DNA from: Sipunculus nudus
Taxonomy: Eukaryota; Annelida; Sipuncula; Golfingiida; Sipunculidae
NCBI GenBank assembly: GCA_026874595.1
Contig: CM049310.1
Span: 79,913,056 to 79,977,055 of the forward strand
Length of the DNA stretch: 64,000 bases
Reading direction: 5' to 3'
Shown: positions 1 to 12,800 of the stretch, piece after piece
How positions within the stretch are numbered: position 1 is the stretch's first letter
How the letters are laid out: every line of letters begins with the position of its first letter
Position numbers and translations under genes: made by a program
The notes under the pieces: model-generated
What the model was told of the DNA's origin: nothing
The model's input: only the letters and a program-made list of their open reading frames with translations
Databases searched by the model: none

Positions 1-3000
1 CTATGATGCCAAAGACGCATCCTTGTTTTAGGTTCTTATTTTTTTTTCTTTGTGGATTTCGTTTGCCTATGTGTTAATTGAGAAAATTATTAAGGATGGT
101 CCGCCTTAGGCCTTTGTCTATTTAATCTTACTAGCATAAAAGAAATGGCCGACTAAATATTTTGGAAAAAATACCAGAAGTACCAAAACTCTGTACATAA
201 AAGGTCAACCAATATAGGGAATCGAGGGTATTAGATCCCAGAAAATGCATTTCTGGTATTATAATAGCTTTAGTAACAACCACCTCCAAAACGTTTGTTC
301 CCTCATTTGAAAAACAGGTAAATTATTAATATCCTTTACTGACCTATTGATTTAGTTAATACGGGGATTCAAAAGTACTCTGCAGATCTATTTGATTTTT
401 ATACATTGTTAAAAAATTACGGTTTGGTAAAGATCTAGATGACCAAACGTTCTCAACAACAGCTGACACACACACACACACACATATATGTACATATTTA
501 CCTGGTGGCCGGGGTTTTTACGTCTTTTTTTGGGGGGGGGTTAGGGATAAAGTAAGGAATGTTGTGCGTGTAATGAAAAGATATTTCATAGGCGTTATAC
601 CAGGAGAAGTATTGTTAATCATCAGTATCAGACCAAGAGCAATGCAGATGTACACATTTTGGTTAAGAGTAACGTATGCTTTACAATATTGAAAATATCT
701 TATCTGAATTTAGTGGCGTTAGCTCAAAATATATTTTTATGTAGGTTGAGGGACAGAAAGCCATCGTTTGTGTTTTTAGGGATGTGCGTAAACAAACGCG
801 GCCGTTATTATAGGCATTCCGATCTTTGCTGAAACTAATTGGGCTGATTCCGGTGATAGCGTGCACTTAATTTAAAAACCACTCAAAAATCAATCCAAAT
901 GAAGTGCTCATTAAAATTATTTATTTTATATCGGTGAGGTAACTGCGGGAACCTTTGGCGGATCCGGATGTCCCCTGTTACATATGTTATAGAGAACATT
1001 TAAAATATGTGAAGTACTGAGGGAATTTTGATGCACCTTTACAGAAATACAAGGGAATTCCGTTTTCTTTAATTTCATTGCATAACGTAGTCAAACTTTA
1101 CTTAAAACTGAAATATTTATCTTTCTCCTAAAGTTTGATATTAACTTGAAAGTCCAAACATTCAATAGTTTATAACACCTAATATCTGTACGGCGAAAAT
1201 GCCCACTTACTTTTATAACTGAATCATCTTACTTTAAAAGCAATCCTCGTGGTAAGATATGTTCAAGTCGCATATTAAATCTGAGTGCAAGTTACCGGCT
1301 TCTGTGGTCTAAGCCGCCCCAAGGACTCAACAGATCACTGGTGGTGAGGCCTAATCTTATAACAGGCGAATTGGAGGTGTGTGTGGGGGGGGGGGGGGGG
1401 GTTCTCGGTGTTATGACCCAACAGAGTGTAATAACTCCCTATATAAATCACAGGACTGATCATTAGTTTCCTCAGCTTATGAAAAAGAATGTTGTCAATT
1501 GTCGGTAAATGAATCAAGTAGTTGCTAGGGAAAAAAACAATATATAAAAATCTAAATTTATTAATAATTACTGCGAAAAGAAATTATAAAAATTATAGAA
1601 AGGAAAGCTGTTTAAGACTAACGGGGCCCCCCTCTGGATCCGTGGTTTCAGAGCCCAACCTATGGAAACCGGGGGGGGGGGGATCTAGGTCCATAAAATG
1701 GTTGCGGGACCTGAAAGGGAGGCCCCTGCCAACCCCATGTATTTTATATGATTATAATCCTTTTTTTTTTCTACCTATAAACCAAAAAGATAAACAGTAT
1801 TTTTCACGAATTCGGATTTTAAATTGGCATATATTGAATCAATTAAATCAAAGTGGCATCTTTACGATAATTCCGGTATGAAATAAATACATCTGTTTTT
1901 TTAACAGATAAACCAGGTATCAGGTATGGCTGCGGGCTTCCATCAGCATCATATTGATATTGATTATTCGACTGAAATGTGATGTTGTGTTGTAGGACGG
2001 CTACCTGTACTACCTTACTTGTGCAAGCAAAATACCTTTCCTTGTTTTTCAGTAAATAAACCACTAGTATATAAATACTAAGGGTCTCATATTATAGTGA
2101 ATAGTTTCTTAGAAGAAGGAGAATAAATATAATGAAATAATTTTTTTTGAAAATGGCATCATAAATGAAACATTCAATTTTGGTCGATGGCAAAATCAAA
2201 CTGTCTTAAACCACATCAATCATGTCATGCCATGTCTGTTACAAAATATTCCTGGGTCAATTGCAGCCATCCAATCTGCAATAATCCGATGGGCTGCAGC
2301 CCTAAATATTGGGGGCCCGGAAAACAAGTTTTAAAAGTGTACAAACGTATGTCATTGCTGGATAGATTTGATGAGGAATGAGGATATCGAATGCCAGCAA
2401 TGCGACTTGTGCATGGGATACCAGAACATTAGTACTGAAATCTTTGTTTCGGTTTGCAAAGTATTTCCTTACTTCTATAACATTTCCTTTTTATATACTG
2501 AGATTCATGGCTTTAGTTTTCAGAAAGGACCATGCATGCAATACCTTTGCTGTAACGCTGATTTTTACCTGATTCGCCGTGTAAATCAATTTTGTGGACG
2601 TCGTGTTGCTGATCTACACGTTAATGCCTGTAACTGTCTAAAGAGATAAATGAAAGTGTATTTATTTTCGAGGCTAATCCCTAAAATATCAGTATCGACG
2701 TCAACACTCTTAATGAACATCAACGACACGTCATTTTACCAAATTTGAATGTTTGTGGAATTCCATTTATTGAAACGTCCCATATAATGTTGCAATAATA
2801 AGTATGTCAAAATCATTATCCACATATGCAGTATTACATAATGTGGACAAACGTCAATAAAAAAACATTTCGGAATAAGAATTTTTTTTTTACACTTGTA
2901 CACACGTTATCAGTTTCATGAAAGACCCAGGGGCCCAATGTATCCTGAATCCGCCTCTATTGTGATGATAATAAAGCGTTACTATAAGGTTGTATGTCAA

Positions 3001-3022
3001 GCCCTACTTCCGGAAAAAAATG

Positions 3023-3053
3023 TGACGTAGGGGTTGTGGACCATTATATAAAG
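3023..3053 (+). promoter_or_regulatory. Weak core-promoter candidate (CRE half-site plus TATA)
   Basis: A TGACGT half-site at 3023-3028 is followed 17 bases later by TATATAAAG at 3045-3053. The spacing is compatible with a TATA promoter reading right, about 2.2 kb before the PAN exon. The DNA is AT-rich, so a TATA match alone is weak. No signal-peptide ORF follows directly. Confidence 0.15.
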
Positions 3054-4596
3054 AAGAATGACCTTTTTCTATTCGGATCTGAAAAATGAATGAACGCAAA
3101 TGGCGGCAACGGATATGACAGTGTGCACATACAGTAAGCACCGAGGAAGGTTAAACACAATAAATGGTATAGTGTTAAGCCGGAATAAACCCGTAATATT
3201 ATTGACAATCAATCTTTTTTTTTTCTTATGTCAGAGGATATCGTGAATAATGGATTTACTTATACTTAAAACTCCCTGGTTTTCCTTAAAAAACAATAGA
3301 TGAATTGTAAATGGTAAACTCTTTTGTAATGAAGAGTCTAATGCTATAATATCAAAAGATAAAATAATAGACAAAAGAATAGACATACTTTAAATATATT
3401 TCATAATAACATATCTAATAACGAACAAACCTTCTATGTAACATGTTCAGTTTTCCTCCTTTTCCGGGCGTTCTGGTTGATCATAGGAGCCTGAATTTTA
3501 GATTGTGCCTAAATCAGAACAAAATACTGAGAGACAAAATACTAAAAGAGACAAAAGAGAGTCAGGTCGTTGTCGTGCCTACCTGACTCACCGCCGATCT
3601 TGTACACTAAGGAAGGCTTGTGACTATAGTCTTTGAAAAGGTCGGAACGGCATGGCACAGGCAGAAATATCTTATATATTAAGCGGTACATAGGTCCTTC
3701 AAATTTGGCAGACAAATGTCATCTGAGTCGGACAGCTATATTTTAGCAGGACGTTATCAACAACAGTCAGCAGTCAGACCTCAACTTCCGACAGTATCCT
3801 CAGCATACTTTGCGCTTCACAGACAATGTGTTTATCTTGTTGGAACCTATATCAGCTCTAGAACAAAGGCACCAAAAAGGAGTCAAACATTTAAAGGAAT
3901 CTCCTTATATGTCAACCTTTTTCTACAGCAAATGAGGAGTAAAGATGCTGATATATAGACAGAGCAAGTAAGTTACCCACCAGGGCAGCAAAACATAATA
4001 CCTCGCCACCTGGCACAGGTGTAGTGATATACAAGTTTCTCAAGTTCGTGGACATTAGGGCAGACATTTGCGGGTCCACAGCTAAAGCACACTTTGAACA
4101 AATTCATAACACTGTGTGAAAAAGGTCGCGGAGAGGGGAAGGGATGGAAAATTTAAAGTACGAATTACTGTTATTAAATAATATTTCATAACACAGCCAC
4201 TGTGTTCCCGTTTCATCGAAAGTGGAAGTGTAATGGCCTATAATTTAAAGGAGAGTAAGTATGAGCAAGCTATATGTAATGCATACTCATAGATCAATAT
4301 TATTCAGACACCGCTTACTTTTTCATTTAAAAGCTTTATCCTTTAATATCAACAATCATCTTTGCATTTTACAAAAAAAAAATATTTATTTTTTTACCAT
4401 GCGAGAGAAAATGTAAGCATCGTTTGGACGTGTCCATGAATCTCGTCTGCACTGAAACGCGCTTGATTGGTCCAGTCCACAATTATAGGCTGGACCTGAC
4501 AATCTTGTCATGAATCTTGTTAGGAACAAGGTGTAATTGACCTATCAAACAAATTCTTTAGCTACGTAAAATATATTAAAAGATACGGCTACAATA

Positions 4597-4598
<2 letters not shown>

Positions 4599-4628
<30 letters not shown>
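4599..4628. repeat. (TA)n microsatellite
   Basis: Fifteen uninterrupted TA units, in non-coding DNA upstream of the lectin-like gene. Confidence 0.9.
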
Positions 4629-4630
<2 letters not shown>

Positions 4631-5299
4631 TATATTATTTTTTATTTTTGTTCTCGGAGTAACAGTAGAGGGTAATTGTTTTTCATTAACTTATGACAGG
4701 AGTGACATGTTCAGCATTAGAATCATTGTTCCCTGCTTTGTTATGAAATGCTGATTGCTTTTCCTCAATTTTTATACACAAAAAACATAGGCCTTTATAT
4801 ATTAAATCATTAACATTCGATTAAAAAGTTTTTAATTGCCAAAACACATAACTACTTTTTTCACTATTTAGCTTATGTCAACCCACAGCATCCCCAGCCA
4901 GCAAATTCTTGGAATCCGCTACGCAATTACCCTACACAATTTCGTTTATATTCTAACCGCTATTCCCCGATCAGTAAAAAGAAATATTCCTCTGTTGTCA
5001 AATTATTACAAAGGTTAAGATTTTAAAGTTGTCATTAAAAATCAAGACCCGGTCTTGCAATTAACGATTTATCATCATAATATATTTATTGCACCGTTTG
5101 TTGTGTTTGTAATATCCGGTTTGTTTAATATTTAAACAAATATGTAATGAAAAAATATGTAGAATAAAAGCAGAATGAAAAACTAAACTTATTTTTTTAT
5201 AATATTTTAATTTATGGACCAGCAGGTAGTGGTACTGTCTGGTCCGCACCTCTGTTGATCATTATAATTTATCTTATCATACAATTTTTTTTTATCTAG

Positions 5300-5554
5300 A
5301 TATCATAGCTGCAATAACCCAGTGCGGGCACTATGACCGAAAGAAGCAATCACGAGCGTTGGCAACCCAAACAAATCGATTTGAACTTGGTCAGCCATGC
5401 TCCCGCATAAAGTCATTAGAGTGTTTGACCAAATGCAACCAGCTGCCGGCATGCCCTGCTGTTAACGCCTTCAGTAACGGGACTTGTGAAGTTCTCCTGT
5501 CTCCATTGATTGGCGTCGTCTTCGATACAGAGTCCACAGCTTACATCCGATCCG
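5300..5554 (+). CDS. PAN/apple-like domain exon of a secreted lectin-like gene
   Basis: This is a single 255-nt exon. It is preceded by a T-rich tract ending in TCTAG and followed by the strong donor G|GTGAGC. It begins with two bases of a split codon and ends with one, so it is phase 1-1. The 84 complete codons are open and contain six cysteines (near TQC, QPC, LEC, TKC, PAC and GTC). They end in ESTAYIRS, the closing beta-strand style of PAN/apple domains. Known role of the family: extracellular protein or carbohydrate contacts. The exon joins in frame to the Thr/Pro-rich exons at 9290 and beyond, because all later junctions are also phase 1. The start codon and signal peptide are not on this exon. 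PAN assignment rests on the cysteine pattern and length, so it is probable rather than certain. Confidence 0.7.
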
Positions 5555-5601
5555 GTGAGCTGTGATACACCACAAGTTTATCTTTAATGTCATGTGTTAT
5601 A

Positions 5602-5774
5602 TTACAACTACTGCTACTCCTAATACTACTACTGCTACCACTACTACTAGTAATACTTTTACTACTACTGCTTCTACCTCTACTTCTATTACTGCTACTA
5701 CTGCAACAACTGCAACTACTCCACTACTACTACTACTTCTAATAATAATAAAAATAATAAAAATAATAATAATT
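5602..5774. repeat. Imperfect (ACT)n/(AAT)n trinucleotide tract
   Basis: The tract runs from CTACTACTG-type units into AATAATAAA. It lies about 50 bases inside the intron after the PAN exon donor. It creates an 84-codon Thr-rich frame that is not a gene. Confidence 0.9.
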
Positions 5775-5857
5775 TATCCTTTTTTATTTTATAACTATTA
5801 TTATTGTATCATATAAACCTAAAACATTACTGATGGTGTATCAGAAATTCGTGAGCT

Positions 5858-7090
5858 AACAAACGTTTTTAGACGGGCTTGTCAGTAGCCTATGTTAACA
5901 TGAATGTTTGTAGGAAGTATAGTCATCCTATATTGCAAGGAACGTTTGAAGACAGGCCGGTCAGCCTATGTTAACTTGAACGTTAGTCACGCTGGTTAGC
6001 TTATAATATCATGAACGTTTGAAAACAGGCTGGTCAGCCTATAATAACATGAACGTTTGTCAGGCTGGTCAGCCCATAATAACATGAACTTTTGTCAGGC
6101 TGGTCAGCCTATAATAACATGAACGTTTGAAGACAGGCTGGTCAGCCTATAAAAACAGGACCGTTTGTTAAGCTGGTCAGCCTATAATAACATGAACGTT
6201 TGAAGACAGGCTGTTAGCCTATGTTAACATGGATGTTTTTCAGGCTGGTCAGCCTATGATTACATGATTGTTTATAGACAGATTGGTCAGCCTATGTTTA
6301 CACGAACGTTTTCGACAGGCTTGTAAGCCTATACTAACATGGACGTTTGAAGACAGGCTGGTCAGCCTATGTTAACATGGATGTTTGTAAAGCTGGTCAG
6401 CCTATGTTTACATGAACGTTTGTAAACAGATTTGTCAGCATATGTTTACATGAACGTTGTGGACAGGCTGGTCGGCCTAAAATAACATAAACGTTTGAAG
6501 ACAGGCTGGTCAGCCTATGTTAACATGGATATTTGTCAGGCTGGTCAGCCTATGTTTACATGAACGTTTGTAGACAGATTGGTCAGCCTATGTTACATTA
6601 ATGTTTGTTGATAGGCTGGTCAGCCTATTTTGAAATAAACGTTTCTTGGCATGCAAGACCTTCTATTTTGACGAAAAAATCTGCAAGCAGACTGGTCACC
6701 ATATTTTAACATAAACGTTTGTAGACAAGCTAGTCAGCTTAGATAAACATGAGCTTTTGCAGACAGGATAGTCAATAAATGCCAAAATGAACGTTGTCGA
6801 CAGGCTGGTCAGCCTTTAATAACATGAACGTTTGAAGACAAGATACAGCCTATGTTTACATGAACGCTTGTAGACAGATTGGTCAGTCTATGTTTACATG
6901 ATTGTCTGTAGATAGGCTGGTCAGGTATTTTGAAATAAACGTTTTTAGGCAGGCTTGTCCGTCTATTTTGACGTAAATATCTGAAAGCAGACTGGTCAGA
7001 CTATTTTAACATAAACATTTGTACACAAGCTAGTCAGCTTAGGTAAACATGAACGTTTACAGACAGTATAGTCAGTAAATACCAAAATGA
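5858..7090. repeat. Minisatellite, about 35-42 bp units, about 30 copies
   Basis: Diverged units resembling CAGGCTGGTCAGCCTATG followed by TTAACATGAACGTTTG repeat through the whole interval. Local periods are 35 to 42 bases. The last two blocks, from about 6611 and from about 6912, are near copies of one another about 300 bp long, including a rarer TATTTTGACG-type subunit. This is a higher-order repeat. It lies in the intron between the PAN exon and the first Thr/Pro-rich exon. Confidence 0.9.
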
Positions 7091-9289
7091 AGTTTAGTAA
7101 TATGTACATGTTAAAGTAATAAAAATCAGAAATTACAGGTTTTTAACGTTATATTAATAGTCATTAATATACAACCATTTTTTACCTGTAATAATATTAG
7201 TTTTAATAATAGGACCCCAAGTCATAGAATGATATCTATTACTTTCTATTATATTCCTGACTTAAACATTTGACGAATGGAGTGTTTGTTTTATCTTTTA
7301 ACACATAAAAGGGCACAAGTTGTAGAGTGATCAGTAAATGTTAAAATTTATCATGGTCCAGTTGGCGCTGGGCACCGAGAAATTGCTTAAATGTCTGATA
7401 AAACCATGGGCCTGTTTGTACATTCATTAACATGGCTTGGTCAGTATCCTTTTTACACATTTCGTAAGTCATTGAACCTAAGACTTAACATAGATGCTGC
7501 TGCAGTGGTGCTGTTTCGGTAGTTTCGATATAGGTTATCTGATAGTAATATCCTCTGATGAATTAATTGATGATGCAATAGACAGTTGTAAACCCGGGTG
7601 AATATGATCCTGTCGGAACTGGTTTTATGTTGTAATGATTAAGAATTTGTGGTAAATAATTAACGATGAATTTATGCTGAATGCCTGAAGCATGAGCGTA
7701 AGCGCATTAATAATAAAGGAATTCATAAGTAAGTTTCATTTTTAATTTAGAACAAAATGTGTTACAATGTTGATACAGGAAAAAGGTACAGTTTCACTGA
7801 CAGGGGATGGGAGTTGGGTAAGGTATAAGGTCAGGTGAGGGTATGTTCATCCCACTATTTGATAGTCAAATAAAGGTAATAGTAATAGTGATGAAGGGAA
7901 AATAATAGTCATAATTACAGATGAAAAAAATTGTAGTTTTTACAATTTGTAATTGTAACAGATTGCATACGAAGTAATAGTAATAGAACTGCTGTAATCG
8001 GAACCAACCGAGTCAGCAAATGACGTTACTAAGTGTTACGTTAAGGTTAACCTTTGCAAGTTAATCAAATCTTGCCCCGAATAATGGACTTTCTAGCACA
8101 CGGTTGGAACTCGGTCAATTTTTGTGATCTAGGGAGATCTAGTTGTCAGCGTTTTCTAGCAATTAATGGATATATCTGACGGTACTAATTGTGTTATATA
8201 AACCGGTTTAGGCTTTCGTAAAGAGAACTACAGTGCGGACGCAAAGCGGACTACTTCGAGACTAAAGTAAACCGGTTTAGTATAATCCGGTTTAGATGCG
8301 AACCAAGTGCGGATACGGCCTAATTCCGCCTATCATCCTATGTTTGTTTAGATGTTTCAATACACAATGTCGAAAAAAACATTCTCACGACTACTTTCAA
8401 TACCAGCATTCCTCCAAAAGATTACCTACCAGAAACCACAGACAATAAGAACGGTAAATACATATGAGGTCTAAAAATTATCTATGCCCTCAATGTCTCA
8501 ACATCCCCGATGTCTTTCACGCAACAAATCCATTCGTTTTATAATAGAAACAAATACACTCTGGTAAGCTGCTTTCAACATTCAATAAGCAAAAAACTTT
8601 ATAATACTCAAATTGCTGTCCATCAGAAAAACAATAAGGCCGCTTTTTTGTCAAATACAACCCCATTCGCTTAAAATTTGATGGTGTAGCTTCACAACCA
8701 TTAGCAATCTGAAATATTTAAAAAATACACACGATTGAAAACGTTATAGCTGTTTCAAACCATATATAGATACTTCATAAGTGGACAACATGTGATTTCA
8801 TTTTGCACACTTATTGCGATGATTTGATTGGGTGTACGCAATCTAGAATTCACAATTTTTACGGCCTCATGCATGCATCAAGTGTTCAAGATTTGATACC
8901 ACTTTCGGTCAGTCATCTCCTTTTAGTCTCGGGAATTTATATATCATTTCATAACACTTTGTTTCAGATTTAAAGCTTTTCACAAAATACAAGGTTTGGC
9001 AGGTTTACAAATTATCGACGTTCCAACAAATTCCTTCAATATCAATGCTTACCGTATACCTTACTTTATCCTATTTAAGACCAAACCAAATGGGCATCTG
9101 AAGCTATTAGTTGATCCGTATATTTTATCATATGTGTGCGAAAAAACAATTAAGTGAAGATTATAAATCTCCTTCTGTAATGCCTTCATATTTTCACATT
9201 TACATTTTAGTACAAATAGAACAATACAGCAAAACAACCAAACAGATAACAGCTTATGATAATCGCTAAATCCTATTTTCACATTGCAG
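7091..9289 (+). other. Intron, with start of the duplicated exon cassette
   Basis: No coding signal is visible. From about 8340 the sequence resembles that at 9950. The block near 8895 (GATACCACTTTCGGTC) recurs at about 10720 and, slightly changed, at about 12010. The exon duplications downstream therefore carried flanking intron with them. Confidence 0.6.
8199..8294. repeat. Three copies of a TAAACCGGTTTA palindrome
   Basis: TAAACCGGTTTA occurs perfectly at 8199-8210 and 8268-8279. A one-mismatch copy (TAATCCGGTTTA) lies at 8283-8294. The surrounding DNA is more CG-rich than the intron around it. It could be a small transposon remnant or a protein-binding cluster. Confidence 0.6.
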
Positions 9290-9382
9290 AGCCAGTTGCA
9301 ACCACTTATTTGATGCCTGCTACTACACCCATGCCATCTGTGTCCGCTTCAACCAGTCATCCCACAAAGGCCACGCCCACTG
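9290..9382 (+). CDS. Thr/Pro-rich linker exon, copy A
   Basis: A 93-nt phase 1-1 exon. The acceptor is TTTTCACATTGCAG and the donor G|GTACCG. After the split first codon it reads PVATTYLMPATTPMPSVS and then a Ser/Thr/Pro-rich stretch ending TPT. It has no cysteines. The composition suits an O-glycosylated mucin-like stalk between the PAN and lectin domains. Joined to the PAN exon, the split codon gives Glu. Homologous exons lie at 11132, 12412 and 14609. The donor is weak, with no G at +5, which would allow alternative inclusion. The exon call is strong because four copies share length, phase and boundaries. Confidence 0.75.
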
Positions 9383-11131
9383 GTACCGTAGTTGAGCTTT
9401 ATACACAAGTTGATTTAATAGATGATAATTTCAATATATCACTTCGGTAGGTGACAGGGAACTTTTTAATCATGTGATGCCCTCATCTGATTTCTAAATG
9501 AAGAGTTCACAGATCAAAACCTGGGCAGTCATTCAGCTCTGCATTTTAGGTAAAGGATCAGAACCAGTTAGTCTACAGATTAATTGTTAATATAAATTGT
9601 AAGTGAAACACATAATCACCGGTAATGCAATAAACATAATTCGTGAAATTGTAGCTATTTAAAGTATGGGAGGGTAAAAACCATTTCACCTTAATTGGCC
9701 CAAGAACCTTATTTATAACAATTTGTAATTTGAAGGGGTTGTGTATGTATGGAAGATATCTGGATACATATATCAGTCAGTCCCATATGTCAATTTATCA
9801 CTTTAATCGAAACCTCGATTCGACAAGCCCTTAGTTAAGTGCGAAATCTAAACAAGACCTCATATTTGAAGATGAAACTGGCAGCATACTAAAATTTTGC
9901 AGAAGCAAAACTTTTGATCTTTTGACAATATTCATCTAAAACCTTATCTGCATGTTTCACGCAACTTCAACCAGAAAACTCTCACGGCTCCTTTCAAAAC
10001 CAGCATATCTTCCAAATGATAACCTACGAAAAAAAGACTATAAAAATTGTATTTACATTTGTGGTATTATGCAGCATCCAAGCCACCTATGTCTCAACAC
10101 CCTTCAACTATTTTTGAGGCACTGCCCCGTTAATAGAAACAAATAAACTTTGACAAGCTGGTGTTCACATTCAGTCAGAGTAATCTTAATATTACTCAGA
10201 TGGACGTGCCAGATAAAAACAAAAGTACTATTGTTTTAATCAAATACAAACTGGTTCCCTTAAATATTGTTGGTTTAGCCTAACAACCCTTGTCAACCTG
10301 TTAAATAGATTTAAAAATACAGACCGCTAATAAGTTATATCTGTTTAAACTATGTGTTAAGGTCCATGTACAATGGACTTCACACCTGAGATTAATTTTT
10401 GTAACCTTTCCAATAATATCACATTATCCAATTCCAACAGATGTAAACAGTCTATAATTGAAAATTTTCACAACGAAATTGTTGGTTTGACTTCACAAAA
10501 TTTTTGACCTGAAAAATTTATTAAAATTAAAAGGTTTGAACAGGTTAAATATATTTCAAACTATGCACATATAAGTAAATGCAATTTAAATGTACTCCAT
10601 AACTGAAGATCTAATTTTGTACACCATTTTAACAAATGCCTATTATCTTATTTGTATGCATGTACACAGTCTATAGACTTTAACAGAATCATATATTTAT
10701 CAACTGTTCACAGTTCTTATGTGATACCACTTTCGGTTATCTCTTAACAGTGTTTGGACTTTCGATATCATTCACAATATTTTGTCTCAGATTTATTGGT
10801 TTTCAATAAAAAAAAGATTTAGCAGGAGTTTTAACATATCGACCTTCCGATGAGTGTCTTCAGAAAAATAATGTATGTTGACCACATAGCTTACTCTATC
10901 CTATTTTAGACAACGCCGAATGTGCAACTCAAGCAACTGTTTAAATAGTTTAATTTATTATATATATGAGTAACAATAGTTAGGTGCAGTTTATCAATCT
11001 TCTTATAAAATGCCTTCATTTAATTGGGTTTTTTTTCACATTTGCAAGTAAGTACAAATAGAACATAAAAGTGTAAGAGCCATATAGATAACAGCTTATG
11101 TTATTCGCTAAATCCTATTTTCACATTTCAG
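9383..11131 (+). other. Intron between linker exons A and B
   Basis: No independent gene is visible. The sequence is a diverged copy of the intron unit before exon A. Both end in GCTAAATCCTATTTTCAC just before the acceptor. The 64-codon frame at 9952 lies in intron sequence that has a counterpart near 8350. Confidence 0.6.
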
Positions 11132-11224
11132 AGCCAGTTGCAACCACTCCTTTGATGGCTGCAACTACAGCCCTTCCAGCTATGCCCGCCACCACTGGGC
11201 CACCCATAGAGGTCACGCCGACTG
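11132..11224 (+). CDS. Thr/Pro-rich linker exon, copy B
   Basis: The second copy of the 93-nt phase 1-1 exon. The acceptor ends TTTCAG and the donor is G|GTACTG. It begins with the split Glu codon and then PVATTPLMAATTALPAMP. Relative to copy A it has many Ala substitutions and keeps Thr and Pro. The upstream 40 bases, including GCTAAATCCTATTTTCAC, are nearly the same as in copy A. That supports tandem duplication of exon and intron together. Confidence 0.75.
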
Positions 11225-12411
11225 GTACTGAAGTTGATCTATTTTCCACTAAGTTATTTAATTTATTACATATCTTAATATACCAGCTAGCAGTACACAT
11301 AGGTAAAAGCAAATGTCTTAATCATGTGATGTAACCATGTGATAACAATAGAACAGTGCACACGTGAATCTTGCTCAATTATTCAACAGAACCACTTTAT
11401 CTGCTGATACTGTAGCTACGCTAATTTCCACGAAGTCGTTAAATAGATGATATATCTAAAGGGACTATCTAGCAGTACAAAAATGTGATAGGGAACAGTT
11501 TAATCATGTCATGACCCATATGATTATAATTGAACAGTGGACACGTAACACTTAAGCAGTCAATCAGCTATACATATAATGTAGAATATCAGAACCACTA
11601 AATCAACAGATGGAGTTATTTTAAATTATAACTCAAGGACAAAATCTCATTTCGTAAAATGCACATACTCCGAGCTTATTTCGTTAGTGTGAGGATTAGG
11701 AACCATTTCACAAGATCTTGCTAAAAATCTTGCTACTGCTTTTTCATCAAATACGAACTGATTCGTTTAAAAATGGTTGGTATGACCTCATAACCCTTAG
11801 CAATCTGAATAATTTATTAAAATTACAAACGGTTGAAAAGGTTATATATATGTTTTAAACTATGTACATGTAGCAAGATACTTTGTTTAAATGGACTACA
11901 TAGAATCTTATTGTGTACATTATAGATTACCTAATTTCAAAGTAGAAGTACTATAATTCACAGGTATTGAAGTCTCATATATGCATCAACTGTTCAGAGA
12001 TGGATGTGATCCCACTTTCGGTCATTATCTTATATTCTCAGGAGTTTTATATATCATTTCATGACGATTTGTTTCAGATTTATCGCTTTTCAATTTATGT
12101 GATGACAGTATATAAATAAGACCGACGTTCTGATGAGTTCTTTCAATAATAATCTATTTTTGCAACATATCTTACTTTATCCGATTTCAGACAATACAAA
12201 ATCAGCAACACACGCAAAGAGTGCATAAGTTTAATTTATTATATGTTTGAAAAATATTAATTCAGTGCAGTTTACAAATTAACTTTTATATTGTCTTTCA
12301 TTAACTGCGTGTGACCCTTTTCACATTTAAATTTTAGTACATTTGGAGTATTGTAGTATAACAATCTAAAGATTAAAGGTAATGTTATTCCATTATTTTT
12401 TTACCTTTCAG

Positions 12412-12504
12412 AACCAGTTGCAACCACTTCTATTATGCCTGCTGCTACATCCATGCCAGATGTGCCCGCTGTAACCAGTCATTCAACAGAGGCCACGGTC
12501 ACTG
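12412..12504 (+). CDS. Thr/Pro-rich linker exon, copy C
   Basis: The third copy, again 93 nt and phase 1-1, with acceptor TTTACCTTTCAG and donor G|GTACTT. It reads PVATTSIMPAATSMPDVP, then a Thr/Ser-rich end. It lies 1280 bp after copy B, whereas B lies 1842 bp after A, so the intron units have diverged in length. The piggyBac-like insertion that follows separates it from copy D. Confidence 0.72.
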
Positions 12505-12800
12505 GTACTTTAGTTGAGCTATCTTGCACTGTCATTAAATACATGATTTATCTTAATATACCAACAAGCAGTACAACTAGGTTATAGGGAATTTTTAATC
12601 ACATGGTGTACACAAGCAATTATGACTGAACAGTACACAAGTGACATCTTAGGCAATCATTCAGCTCTTCATATTTTATCGAAAATCAGAACCACTAAAT
12701 CTACTGGTACTGTATTTGAGCTGATTCAAATTAAGTCGTTAAGTAGATACGTCTTAAGAGACCAACTAGCAGGAAAAATTGGTGAAAGGGGACTGTTTAA

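Larger units (their letters stand above)
1..5299. other. Non-coding flank upstream of the lectin-like gene
   Basis: I see no convincing exon here. Open frames are short and lack domain-like composition. The stretch holds a CA/TA microsatellite (466-489), two poly-G runs (1385-1401 and 1671-1682) and a TA microsatellite (4599-4628). The first exon of the downstream gene, expected to encode a signal peptide, should lie here or further upstream, but I could not identify it. Confidence 0.5.

Noticed and set aside
5562-5816. 84-codon Thr-rich frame after the PAN exon
   Set aside because: It is the translation of an ACT/AAT microsatellite in an intron, immediately past a strong splice donor.
5858-7090. 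Possible CRISPR-like array
   Set aside because: Repeats are diverged and contiguous, without constant repeats and unique spacers, and the DNA is eukaryotic.
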